Shown here: piece by piece, positions 28,189 through 35,728 of the stretch | Layout of the letters: each line of letters opens with the position of its first letter | Position numbering within the stretch: position 1 is the first letter of the stretch | From: Chromatiales bacterium USCg_Taylor | Lineage (GTDB): Bacteria; Pseudomonadota; Gammaproteobacteria; JACCXJ01 | Length of the DNA stretch: 39,183 nucleotides | Assembly: GCA_002007425.1 (NCBI GenBank) | Contig: MUGK01000091.1 | Location: 1 to 39,183 of the forward strand | Direction of reading: 5' to 3' | Position numbers and translations under genes: made by a program | Notes under the pieces: generated by a model | The model's database searches: none | Seen by the model: the letters and a program-made list of their open reading frames with translations, nothing else | What the model was told of the DNA's origin: nothing

Positions 28189-29180
28189 ATGCCCGTTCGC
28201 TTAGGCGATTCGCGAACATAGCGACGCTCGATACGGCCGAAGCGGGCGATGTATCGTTCTTGTTTGACCGGCGTTACCGGAATTTCCTGAAATTCACGGC
28301 AGCCTCCGCGGTCATACTGCATCCGGCCGAGTTGAGCGCATGCCCTGTCGCCGCATTGGTCACCGCGGATCCTTATCTAGCCTACGCGCGCGCCTCCAGC
28401 TTATTGAGCCCGCCACCCGCCTTCGATGCCGGCATTCATACCAGCGCTTGTATCGCTCCCACGGCCAGCGTGGATGCGAGCGCGCATGTGGGGGCTTTCG
28501 CGGTCGTTGAAGAAGGCGCTCGGATCGGGTCCCGTGCTTTCATCGGTCCGGGCTGTATTATCGGGCGCGCGGTGCGCATAGGCGATCACTCTTGTCTTAG
28601 CGCACGCGTTACGGTCATCAGCGGCGCGAGCATCGGCCAGCGCTGTCTGATTCACCCCGGGGCGGTGATCGGCGCGGACGGATTCGGTCTTGCCCGCGAT
28701 CAAGGCGTGTGGATGAAGATCCCGCAAAACGCGAGCGTGCGCATCGGTGATGACGTGGAGATTGGGGCGAATACGACCATTGACCGCGGTACCTTCAAGG
28801 ATACGGTCATAGAAGACGGCGTTAAGCTCGATAATCTCATCCAAATCGGACATAATGTGCGTATCGGCGCACACACCGCGATCGCGGGCTGCGTGGGCGT
28901 CTCGGGTAGCACGCGCATCGGTAAGCGTTGCATGATAGGCGGTGGCGCAGGCATCGCGGGACACATCGAGATTGCGGACGATGTCGTGATCAAGGGCGCT
29001 GCATCGGTCACCAAATCCATCCCCGTCGCGGGTGTCTACTCCTCCGTCTGGCCGGCGCGAGAGGACAAGGAATGGCGGCGGAAAGTCGCCCGCTTCAATA
29101 GGCTCGACAAGGAGATGATCCAACGCCGGAACGGTGCGCGCAGCGGCGTGAATGCCAGAAACGAGGGCGAGAGCTTGTGA
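28189..29180 (+). pseudogene. lpxD: UDP-3-O-acylglucosamine N-acyltransferase LpxD, N-terminus frameshifted by a ~49-nt deletion
   Basis: LpxD adds the N-linked hydroxyacyl chain in lipid A synthesis. The body from about 28215 is a normal Lpx[21 protein letters not shown], then left-handed hexapeptide repeats with the catalytic His in [18 protein letters not shown], and a C-terminal helix. The start is damaged: the ATG at 28189 begins MPVRLGD, as LpxD should, but stops after ten codons, while the body is in another frame with no ATG and only a late TTG at 28260. Against E. coli LpxD, 18 residues are missing between D and NIATLD; five bases remain, so about 49 nt are absent. The inverted pair TTCGC/GCGAA (28196-28200 with 28212-28216) flanks the junction. 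Confidence 0.88.
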
Positions 29181-29206
29181 ACAAGCAGGCGTCGCGAAGG
29201 CGATAG

Positions 29207-29653
29207 ATGTTACTCGATATTCAGAAAATACGGCGGCTGTTGCCGCACCGCTATCCGATCTTGCTTATTGATCGGGTGCTCGAGTGCGTGGAAGGTCAAT
29301 CGCTGGTCGCGGTTAAAAACGTCACTATTAACGAACCTTTTTTCAGCGGTCATTTTCCCGATCGGCCGATCATGCCGGGCGTGCTGATTCTGGAGGCGCT
29401 GGCGCAAGCGACGGCACTGCTGACCTATAGCTCCGGACAGATCAAGTCCGATCCCGAGGCGACTTATTACCTCGTCGGTATCGATAAGTCACGCTTCAAA
29501 AAGCCGGTGGTTCCGGGCGACCAACTGCTCCTATATGTGCGGTTGGAGCGCGAGCTCCGCGGGATCTATCGCTTCGACGCCATCGCCCGCGTGGACGGTA
29601 AACCGGTGGCCACGGCCAAGATCATGGGAACCCATTCGGTTGTTAACCGTTGA
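29207..29653 (+). CDS. fabZ: 3-hydroxyacyl-[ACP] dehydratase FabZ
   Basis: A hot-dog-fold dehydratase of type II fatty acid synthesis, competing with LpxA/LpxD for hydroxymyristoyl-type acyl-ACP. The 148-residue protein has [14 protein letters not shown], the catalytic [13 protein letters not shown] with His49, and Glu63 in ILEALAQ, plus the conserved [15 protein letters not shown]. The ATG at 29207 is 26 nt after the lpxD stop. Its TGA overlaps the TTG of lpxA, giving translational coupling. The sequence is complete and typical. Confidence 0.97.
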   Translation: MLLDIQKIRRLLPHRYPILLIDRVLECVEGQSLVAVKNVTINEPFFSGHFPDRPIMPGVLILEALAQATALLTYSSGQIKSDPEATYYLVGIDKSRFKKPVVPGDQLLLYVRLERELRGIYRFDAIARVDGKPVATAKIMGTHSVVNR

Positions 29654-30426
29654 TAGATGCCCAGGCGATCGTAGATCCTGGCGCTAGGCTTGGAAGCGAT
29701 GTAACGATTGGGCCCTGGTCTCTCATCGGGCCCGATGTGGAGATCGGGGACGGCACGTGGATTGGACCGCATGTCGTGATTGAGGGTCCGGCGCGCATCG
29801 GCCGAAACAATCGGATCTTCCAGTTTTGCTCGCTGGGCGCGGATCCCCAGGATAAGAAGTACGGCGGAGAGCGCGATCAAACCCGTCTCGAGATCGGCGA
29901 TCGCAATACGCTACGCGAATACTGCACCATGAACCGCGGTACGGTCCAAGGCGGGGGGGTGACGCGGATCGGGGACGACAACTGGATCATGGCCTACGTG
30001 CACATCGCCCACGACTGCATCGTCGGCAGTCATACCGTGTTCGCGAACGGCGCCTCGCTCGCGGGTCACGTCATCGTCGAAGACTACGCGATTCTCGGCG
30101 GCTTCTCGCTGGTGCATCAGTTTTGCCGCGTCGGCGCGTATAGTTTCGCGGCCTTCTCGTCGATCGTCGTCAAAGACATTCCTCCCTACGTGATGATATC
30201 CCAGAAGCCGGCAAAGGTGCACGGGCTGAATCGGGAAGGGCTCAAACGCAATGGTTTGAGCAATGACACCATCAATCTCCTGCGGCGAGCGTATCGCATA
30301 TTGTACCGTGAGAATCTCACCGTAGCCGAATCGATCGAGCGGCTCAAGGCCCTCGCGCCCGAGTCCCCGGAGATCGCGCGCTTGATCGAGTTCGTAGGAA
30401 AATGTACCCGTGGGATCATTCGCTGA
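29650..30426 (+). CDS. lpxA: UDP-N-acetylglucosamine acyltransferase LpxA (canonical copy)
   Basis: LpxA transfers a hydroxyacyl chain from ACP to UDP-GlcNAc, the first step of lipid A synthesis. The 258-residue left-handed beta-helix has hexapeptide repeats ([20 protein letters not shown]), the conserved NRGTVQGGG loop and the catalytic His121 in [10 protein letters not shown], and a helical C-terminus ([12 protein letters not shown], ending CTRGIIR). These match the E. coli enzyme better than the second copy at 31477. The start is a TTG at 29650 overlapping the fabZ stop. It is followed after 63 nt by an oxidoreductase gene. Confidence 0.95.
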   Translation: MIDAQAIVDPGARLGSDVTIGPWSLIGPDVEIGDGTWIGPHVVIEGPARIGRNNRIFQFCSLGADPQDKKYGGERDQTRLEIGDRNTLREYCTMNRGTVQGGGVTRIGDDNWIMAYVHIAHDCIVGSHTVFANGASLAGHVIVEDYAILGGFSLVHQFCRVGAYSFAAFSSIVVKDIPPYVMISQKPAKVHGLNREGLKRNGLSNDTINLLRRAYRILYRENLTVAESIERLKALAPESPEIARLIEFVGKCTRGIIR

Positions 30427-30489
30427 GATCCCCAGTATGCACGCTGTCTTGAATAACGCCGGTTGCCGGTAAACCCCGCGCGTCCCACC

Positions 30490-31473
30490 ATGCAAAGGCT
30501 GCGAGCGGCCGTCATCGGCGCGGGCTATCTGGGACGATTCCACGCACAGAAATATGCCGCGCTGCCTGATGTCGATCTGTGCGCGGTGGTCGACCTCATC
30601 GAGGAACGGGCGCTGGAAGTTGCCGCCCCGTCTCAAGCCCAAGCGCTCACCGATTATCGGCGCATACTCGATGTGGTCGATGTGGCGTCGGTGGTGGTGC
30701 CGCCCGAGTCGCACTACGCGGTGGCGAAAGATTGCTTGGCGGCCGGTGTCCATGTGCTCGTGGAAAAACCGATGACGCGCACGCTCGCCGAGGCCGACGA
30801 GCTGATCGCATTGGCCCGGCGTCAAGGATTGGTATTGCAGGTGGGGCACCTCGAACGGTTTAACCCCGCGTTACTCGCTTTACGCGGCATTCTGCACCAA
30901 CCGATGTTCATCGAATCCCACCGCATCGCCTCCTTCCAACCGCGCAGGGCGGGGGTGAGCGTGGTGATGGATCTGATGATCCACGACATCGACATCATTC
31001 TCAATATAGTAGCGAGCGAGGTCGCGGCCATCCGCCCGATGGGGCTTTCCGTCCTGACGGCGGAGGTGGATATCGCGAACGCCCGGCTGGAGTTCGCCGA
31101 TGGTTGCGTAGCCAACGTGACCGCCAGCCGTGTCAGCCACAGTCCGTTGCGCAAGATCCGGATCTTTCAAAGGGATTGTTATCTTTCGATCGATTACTTG
31201 GAACACAAGGTCACCATCGCCAGGCGCGAGCGAGATCGCGCTTCGGAGACAGGCGCGATGCGTATCGTTACCGAAGAAAAAAATATCGAGCGCGCCGATG
31301 CACTTCTGCTCGAGCTACAAGGCTTCGTGCACGCCGTAATTAATAAGACGCCGCCTGTCGTCTCGGGAGAAGACGGGCGACGCGCGCTCGCCGTCGCGCT
31401 CGCGATCACCGGCGCTATCGAGCACCGATTGCCGAGGCCAAACGCATGTGCCGGCGCCACGGAAGCTGTCTGA
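30490..31473 (+). CDS. Gfo/Idh/MocA family oxidoreductase in the lipid A cluster (GnnA-like position)
   Basis: A 327-residue NAD(P)-dependent sugar oxidoreductase. The Rossmann start RAAVIGAGYLGRFHAQKYA, the catalytic EKPMTRTLAEAD lysine and the central VVMDLMIHDIDIIL are family features. The ATG at 30490 fits the Rossmann start; a TTG at 30463 would add nine residues of no known use. Between lpxA and lpxB in Acidithiobacillus, GnnA (same family) oxidises UDP-GlcNAc at C3 before GnnB transaminates it to a 2,3-diamino sugar. Here the neighbour is a second LpxA instead of an aminotransferase, so the pathway role is uncertain. Substrate assignment is inference from position. Confidence 0.85.
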   Translation: MQRLRAAVIGAGYLGRFHAQKYAALPDVDLCAVVDLIEERALEVAAPSQAQALTDYRRILDVVDVASVVVPPESHYAVAKDCLAAGVHVLVEKPMTRTLAEADELIALARRQGLVLQVGHLERFNPALLALRGILHQPMFIESHRIASFQPRRAGVSVVMDLMIHDIDIILNIVASEVAAIRPMGLSVLTAEVDIANARLEFADGCVANVTASRVSHSPLRKIRIFQRDCYLSIDYLEHKVTIARRERDRASETGAMRIVTEEKNIERADALLLELQGFVHAVINKTPPVVSGEDGRRALAVALAITGAIEHRLPRPNACAGATEAV

Positions 31474-31476
31474 GCC

Positions 31477-32253
31477 ATGGCGAAGATTCATCCGACCGCG
31501 CTCATTGATCCCGGCGCCCAAGTCGCGGAAGGCATCGCGGTCGGGCCGTTCGCGGTGATAGAAAATGATGTCAGCATCGGGCCCGAGTGCCGGATCGACG
31601 CCCATGCGGTCGTTAAGCGTTATTCGCGTCTCGGCCGGGGTAATACCATTCACGAGCACGCGATCATCGGAGGCGATCCGCAAGATCTGTCGTTCAAGCC
31701 TTGCGCCAGCTATGTCACGATCGGCGATGACAACGTGATCCGCGAAGGGGTGAGCATACACCGCGCGACCCGTGAGGGTGCAGCCACCTCACTCGGTGAT
31801 GGAAACTTTCTCATGGCCAACGCCCATGTGGCGCATGATTGCACGCTGGGGAACTTCGTCGTCCTCGCCAATAGCGCGGCCCTCGGGGGCCACGTCTGCG
31901 TCGGGGATCGCGCGTTTATTTCCGCGAACGCCGCCGTCCATCAATTCTGCCGCATCGGACGCATCGCTATGATCTCGGGTCTTGCGGGTGTCAACATGGA
32001 TTGCCTGCCGTTCACGCTAGTCACCGGTGCCCCGGCGCGGGTGGTGGGGCTCAACCGTGTCGGTTTGCAGCGCGCGGGGGTGAACGCTCAAGAGATCTCA
32101 GCGCTGAAGCGTGCTTACCAGCTGCTATTCTTGTCCGGTATGGGCACCCGCGATGCGCTCGCGGAGCTTGCAAGCTCGCCTTTCGCGCTGGTACGGGAGT
32201 GGTGCGAATTCATCGCGGCGTCCACTCGCGGGTTCGCGCGCCAACGAGGCTAA
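31477..32253 (+). CDS. Second, divergent LpxA-like acyltransferase
   Basis: A 258-residue left-handed beta-helix protein, starting three nucleotides after the oxidoreductase stop. Hexapeptide repeats, AHVAHDCTLG with a His120 equivalent to the catalytic His, VHQFCRIG and a helical C-terminus (LNRVGLQRAGVNAQEIS) give the LpxA fold. It differs strongly from the first copy: the NRGTVQGGG loop is replaced by HRATREGAAT, and the acyl-binding neighbourhood reads ISGLAGVNMD instead of [10 protein letters not shown]. Two acyltransferases in one operon suggest different acceptors or chains. With the oxidoreductase next to it, it may act on a modified UDP-sugar, but this is inference. Confidence 0.88.
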   Translation: MAKIHPTALIDPGAQVAEGIAVGPFAVIENDVSIGPECRIDAHAVVKRYSRLGRGNTIHEHAIIGGDPQDLSFKPCASYVTIGDDNVIREGVSIHRATREGAATSLGDGNFLMANAHVAHDCTLGNFVVLANSAALGGHVCVGDRAFISANAAVHQFCRIGRIAMISGLAGVNMDCLPFTLVTGAPARVVGLNRVGLQRAGVNAQEISALKRAYQLLFLSGMGTRDALAELASSPFALVREWCEFIAASTRGFARQRG

Positions 32254-32333
32254 GGAAGCTCTCCAAGAGTGTCGCGAGCAAGCCCAGATGCGCGAAGCCG
32301 CGGAGCGAGTCGCGAGACATATCAGGTAGATAG
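32254..32333. other. Unassigned spacer between lpxA copy 2 and lpxB
   Basis: This 80-bp stretch of GCGA-rich sequence has no recognisable gene. It occupies the place where the lpxB start codon and first conserved codons should be. An in-frame stop at 32331-32333 closes the lpxB frame on its left. Confidence 0.45.
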
Positions 32334-33452
32334 GCGAGCGACGAGCGAGCACGCGACAAAGCAGATGCGGGTCTCATAGCGGCGCTGCGGTGCCGTGAGG
32401 ATCATCTTGAAGTCGAGGGCGTCGGGGGCGCGCGCATGGAGGAGGCCGGATGCAAGGTGCTTTACCCGATGGACCGGTTGGCCGTCATGGGCGTCTTCGA
32501 GGTTCTCGGACGTTATCGCGAGTTAGCGGCAACGCGTGCTCGGCTTGCGGAACATTTCCTTTCGAGCCCTCCGGATCTCTTCGTCGGGATCGATGCGCCC
32601 GAGTTCAATCTCGTCCTGGAAGAACGCCTGCGGGCCGCCGGGGTGCGCACCGTGCACTATGTGAGCCCGCAGGTTTGGGCCTGGAGGCCCTGGCGGGTCC
32701 GGCGGGTTGCCCGTGCGGTGGACTTGATGCTGGTCTTGTTTCCCTTCGAGGAGAATTTTTACCAATCGCACGGTATCCCCGTGACGTTCGTCGGCCATCC
32801 GCTCGCCGATGAGATTGCCGATGCCAACGATAAGGAAGCGGCTCGCGCGGGTTTAGGGCTGTCTCCGGATCGGCCGGTGATCGCACTGCTGCCCGGCAGC
32901 CGGAGCAATGAGTGGCGGTATCACGTTGAACCGTTCTTGCAATCTGCCCTTGAACTGCGCAAAACGCGGCCCGATCTCCAGTGCGCGTTCGCCGCCTCGG
33001 GGCGCGAGGGCCGCTTATACATCGAAGGCATCCTCCAACGCCTCGACCCGGAAATACCGATTAAGGTATTTGAACACCGTACGCGCGAGGTGATCGCGGC
33101 CGCCGATGTGGTGCTTACCGTGTCCGGCACGGCGTCACTCGAGACCTTGCTCGTCGGCCGGCCCATGGTGGTGAGCTATCGCATGTCGGCGTTGAGCTAT
33201 CTCGTCGCACGGTTTCTGGTACGCGTGCCTTATTTTTCACTGCCGAATCTGCTCGCGGGCCGACGTCTTGTGCCCGAGATCCTCCAGGGCGAGGTCGAAC
33301 CGCGGCGCCTGGCGCGGGAAGTGTCGCGTTGGCTTGACGATCCGGTCGCGGTGGAGGATTTGCAACAAGCGTTTTCCGCGATCCGTCTGGTGTTGCGGCG
33401 GCAAGCCAGTCACACCGCGGCCGCGGCGCTATCCGATCTCGCGGGTAAGTAA
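32334..33452 (+). pseudogene. lpxB: Lipid-A-disaccharide synthase LpxB lacking its 5' end
   Basis: LpxB joins UDP-diacylglucosamine and lipid X. Conserved segments are all in one frame: GLIAALR and EVEGVGGARMEEAGCKVLY, then PMDRLAVMGVFEVLGRYREL, VGIDAPEFNLVLE, HYVSPQVWAWRPWRVRR, ALLPGSRSNEW and a C-terminal SLPNLLAGRRLVPEILQ. The usual beginning (a Met followed by an AGExSGD motif) is absent. The frame opens after a TAG at 32331-32333 without a start codon until ATG 32436, which would remove the GVGGARM region. About 15 residues and the start are missing, so the gene appears broken as assembled; a non-canonical start (ATA or CTG at 32376-32387) is an unlikely alternative. Confidence 0.85.
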
Positions 33453-33619
33453 TTTGGCCTGCGCCGAACCCCTATCGGCAAGGAGGCTTTACGGAAGTAC
33501 TTTCTTAGTGCCGCGGGCAAAAAAAACGTGGACCGACACCGATGTATCATTTGCCATGCGTCATCCAAAGTGGGTGGAATCCTGAGATTATATGAACGCC
33601 GATACATTTGAAACTGCGG
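33453..33619. other. Non-coding stretch after lpxB
   Basis: I see no gene, terminator or RNA in this 167-bp stretch, where rnhB follows lpxB in many Gammaproteobacteria. It marks the left boundary of the accessory region. Confidence 0.4.
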
Positions 33620-33718
33620 TCATTCCGGCTGGGAAGCCGGAATCCAGTCGCCAGGGAAGGCAAGGGCCGAATACGTCCATGTGTCTGGATTCCGGGCAAT
33701 CCATGCCCGGAATGACGG
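33620..33718. repeat. REPIN-like inverted pair of palindromic repeats
   Basis: Two palindromic repeats face each other: 33620-33647 (core TTCCGGCTGGGAAGCCGGAA) and 33685-33718 (core TTCCGGGCAATCCATGCCCG, then GAA). Each is a hairpin by itself, both share the ends TCATTCC/GGAATCCAG, and together they make a larger inverted structure. They are related to, but not identical with, the copies at 34104-34131, 34218-34245 and 34622-34650. Confidence 0.85.
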
Positions 33719-33720
33719 AG

Positions 33721-34093
33721 TATGCTTTCGACCGCCGCCCCACGAGCCGACTGGTGAAGCAACTCGACGAGGAGCGCAAGGCTGCCGTCGAGCAGTTAAA
33801 GCACGCTGTCTACTTCCGTCGGCAGGGTGGTCTGGCTACAGGATCGCTTCCCCAAGGCCAAGCTGCAGGGCGTGCAGGGGATGGTCAAGCTCGTGAACCG
33901 CAAGGAGATCGAGGCCGCCGGCTGGAGCCTGACCCCGGGCCGCTACGTCGGCGTCGCCTCGCCCGAGGAGAGCGACGACTTCGACTTCGAGCAGACCCTT
34001 CGCGACATCCACACCGAGCTGGCTGATCTGAACCGAGAAGCGGTGGAACTGGCCGCGAGAATAACCCAGAATTTCGAGGAGCTAGGGATATGA
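33721..34093 (+). pseudogene. Type I restriction methyltransferase HsdM, C-terminal fragment with frameshift
   Basis: Only the last ~120 codons of an HsdM remain. The frame reads LVKQLDEERKAAVEQLKHAV and YFRRQ, then shifts; it continues from 33827 as VWLQDRFPKAKLQGVQGMVK, EIEAAGWSLTPGRYVGVASP and NFEELGI with TGA at 34091-34093, the typical HsdM end. One surplus G in the run at 33825-33827 explains the shift. The methyltransferase core (NPPF motif) is missing; its place is taken by the repeat pair at 33620-33718. An hsdS remnant follows on the far side of the GIY-YIG element. Confidence 0.85.
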
Positions 34094-34303
34094 CTCCACA
34101 GCCCGTCATTCCGGCGAAAGCCGGAATCCAGTAATGGTAAACAGACAGTGGTAAAATACCCAGCAGCGTATATCCTGGCCAGCAGTCGGGAGGAGTTGGG
34201 GATATGACGCCACAGCCCGTCATTCCGGCGAAAGCCGGAATCCAGTAATGGTGAACAGACAGTGGCAAAACAACCAGCAGTGTATATCCTCGCCAGTCGT
34301 CGG
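34076..34303. repeat. 114-bp tandem duplication
   Basis: Two copies (34076-34189 and 34190-34303), about 90% identical, each contain the hsdM 3' end (GAGGAG, then ATATGAC), a 28-bp palindromic repeat and the first codons of the GIY-YIG gene (AYILAS or VYILAS). In copy 1 the nuclease frame runs directly into the next hsdM tail and stops; copy 2 continues into the full gene. Confidence 0.88.
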
Positions 34304-34650
34304 AATGGGACCCTTTATACCGGGGTCACATCGTCCCTTGCCGAGCGGATATGGCAACACAAGAACGACGTGACCGAGGGCTTCACGAAGCGACACGGGG
34401 TGCATCTCCTGGTTTGGTACGAGCTTTACGACACAATGGAGTCGGCTATCCGTCGCGAGAAGGCGATAAAGGAGTGGAAGCGCGAATGGAAGTTGGAGTT
34501 GATCGAGAAGACCAATCCCACCTGGCGAGACCTTTATGTGTCGATTGTCTGAATGGATTTGATCAATGGTCCAAGTGGGTACACGGCATTGCGGCGCAGG
34601 CCGGCCGACCCAGGGCTGTTTCTGGATTCCGGCTTTCGCCGGAATGACGG
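34218..34650 (+). mobile_element. Putative GIY-YIG mobile element with perfect 28-bp terminal inverted repeats
   Basis: A 433-bp unit carries a GIY-YIG nuclease gene between inverted repeats 34218-34245 and 34622-34650; the right one is an exact reverse complement of the left over 28 bp. Outside the unit GAGGAGTTGGGG occurs in direct orientation on both sides (34190-34201 and 34674-34685), each followed shortly by TGAC, and each is the 3' end of an hsdM reading frame. This is the picture of an insertion at the hsdM/hsdS junction with target duplication. A mobility mechanism is inferred, not known. Confidence 0.55.
34262..34552 (+). CDS. Small GIY-YIG endonuclease domain protein
   Basis: A 96-residue single-domain protein of the GIY-YIG superfamily (YhbQ-like). 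The two half-motifs are VYI (7-9) and YTG (19-21, replacing YIG), with Arg29 in ERIWQHK, TEGFTKRHGVHLLVWYE, the catalytic Glu region AIRREKAIKEWKREWK and the end NPTWRDLY. The family includes homing and repair nucleases; small versions have no settled function. It starts at a GTG with no clear ribosome site and lies between perfect inverted repeats, next to hsdM and hsdS remnants. It appears intact. Confidence 0.87.
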   Translation: MAKQPAVYILASRRNGTLYTGVTSSLAERIWQHKNDVTEGFTKRHGVHLLVWYELYDTMESAIRREKAIKEWKREWKLELIEKTNPTWRDLYVSIV

Positions 34651-34655
34651 ACACG

Positions 34656-34936
34656 AAGGTTCAGGAGAATTTCGAGGAGTTGGGGGCGTGACTTGGCATG
34701 CCTGCCGCCTTGGAGATGTCCTCACCTTGAAGCGTGGCCACGACTTGCCCGACTCTCGGCGGCAGGACGGCGATGTCCCGGTCGTATCTTCCCCTTTGAA
34801 GAAAAAGGGCTTTTCAAATTCCTATTTCTTAACGATGCCCCAGCCGGGATACAATACGGCGCCGACGCGGCCTGACGCAACCCGCTACGGTCCCGCAGCC
34901 TATCCCGCGGCAAGACCGGGACGAAGCCGGTGCTAA
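34656..34936 (+). pseudogene. HsdM tail plus truncated HsdS (type I restriction specificity subunit)
   Basis: KVQENFEELGA and a TGA (34656-34691) form a second HsdM end, different in sequence from that at 34093. The GTG at 34688 overlaps this stop (GTGA) and starts an HsdS-like N-terminus: MTWHACRLGDVLTLKRGHDL, then PDSRRQDGDVPVVSS. After about residue 35 the similarity ends and the frame runs to a stop at 34936. A full HsdS has about 400 residues with two target recognition domains, so this is a remnant. No HsdR is in the window. Confidence 0.75.
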
Positions 34937-35018
34937 GTAACTTGATGCGGCGTGTGCTACTCTTTGCGAATGGGGCGCCCGCCGTCTACCAAGACGACGG
35001 ATCGGCCTTCCATTTTAT
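34937..35018. other. Spacer before the first cassette boundary
   Basis: No gene is seen. The preceding end of the hsdS frame (34793-34936) is also unassigned. I searched for an attI or attC left half before the GTTAGGC at 35019 and found no convincing RYYYAAC partner or integrase gene. Confidence 0.4.
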
Positions 35019-35025
35019 GTTAGGC
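35019..35025 (+). other. Integron cassette 5' boundary (GTTAGGC core site)
   Basis: GTTAGGC fits the GTTRRRY recombination core used by integron integrases between the G and the first T. It precedes a cassette-like gene whose attC lies at 35645-35705, so the cassette would be 35020-35699. The left partner site is not recognisable. Confidence 0.5.
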
Positions 35026-35044
35026 GACTATCTGAGGGAGCGGA

Positions 35045-35608
35045 ATGAGCGAGACTGAGAGTAAGCCCTCCTACGGCCCCGATGACGCAAGGGCCGAGTA
35101 TCAGGCGGTCGTCGACTACCACGCGTCGATCGTCTCTTCGCGGTTCACGATCGCTGGCCTCTACGTCGCCGCCACCGGGTTTGTGGCCGCGGCCGTGTTC
35201 GCGGCCGACACGACTTGGTGGGCACGTTTTGGCGGCTCGGCATTTGCGCTGTGGCTCACCGTCTGCCTGTGGATCCTTGAGCTGAGGAGCAGAGCCCTGT
35301 TCACGAATGTCGCTCACCGCGGAATCGATATCGAGCATCGGTGCTGGGGTCTGGTCGATGGCGATTGGTATGCAGGCTTTTTCAGTCGTCAGTACAAAGA
35401 GCCGCCGGCAGCCGATCCGAACGGTCCGGAGGAACTTCACCGGAGGAGCGAACCAGACCGGCCACGCCTCGCGTGGGCAAGCAAGCCGATGTCCATTCGG
35501 CTGTCTCGCTTCATCAGTCACAGTATGGGTCTAGATCTGTTATATGCCGGCGGTCTTCTCTTTTGGGGTGCCCTGTTGGTTCGGGCCTTGTACAAGGTGT
35601 TGTGTTGA
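35045..35608 (+). CDS. Integron cassette membrane protein of unknown function
   Basis: A 187-residue protein. A polar N-terminus (1-30) leads to two close membrane helices (about 34-54 and 60-79), a cytosolic loop with ILELRSRALFTNVAHRGIDI and a Pro/Arg-rich section (about 120-160), then a last helix (about 163-183). It starts at the ATG 35045 with GAGGGAG upstream. The stop is followed 36 nt later by a clear attC, so it is the single gene of a mobile cassette. The topology recalls small membrane proteins seen in mobile defence contexts, but I do not recognise the family with confidence and assign no function. Confidence 0.75.
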   Translation: MSETESKPSYGPDDARAEYQAVVDYHASIVSSRFTIAGLYVAATGFVAAAVFAADTTWWARFGGSAFALWLTVCLWILELRSRALFTNVAHRGIDIEHRCWGLVDGDWYAGFFSRQYKEPPAADPNGPEELHRRSEPDRPRLAWASKPMSIRLSRFISHSMGLDLLYAGGLLFWGALLVRALYKVLC

Positions 35609-35644
35609 AGTTGCGCTTGCGGAGCGGCTATTCAGGTAGAGGTC

Positions 35645-35705
35645 GCCCAACAGGCCGATGCAGCCGACGGCCTTTTGACCGCCGCTGATCGACAAGGCGT
35701 TAGAC
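35645..35705 (+). other. attC recombination site of an integron cassette
   Basis: This 61-bp site has R'' GCCCAAC (35645-35651) and R' GTTAGAC (35699-35705), both fitting the RYYYAAC/GTTRRRY rule. Inside, GATGCAGC near 35657 pairs with GCTGATC near 35684 leaving one unpaired G, the extrahelical base typical of attC. An inner stem is also possible with the ACGGCC region. This is strong evidence for an integron cassette array. No integrase gene is in the window. Confidence 0.85.
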
Positions 35706-35728
35706 CGCCCGAAACTGAGGAGATAAAG

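Noticed and set aside
33600-34660. CRISPR array suspected from repeated 28-bp palindromes
   Set aside because: The repeats vary in orientation and spacing (about 37, 86 and 376 bp), contain gene pieces between them and no cas genes are present.
34553-34936. 127-codon frame read as one protein
   Set aside because: It is a composite of a palindromic repeat (DSGFRRNDG-type peptide), an hsdM tail in another frame and an HsdS start.
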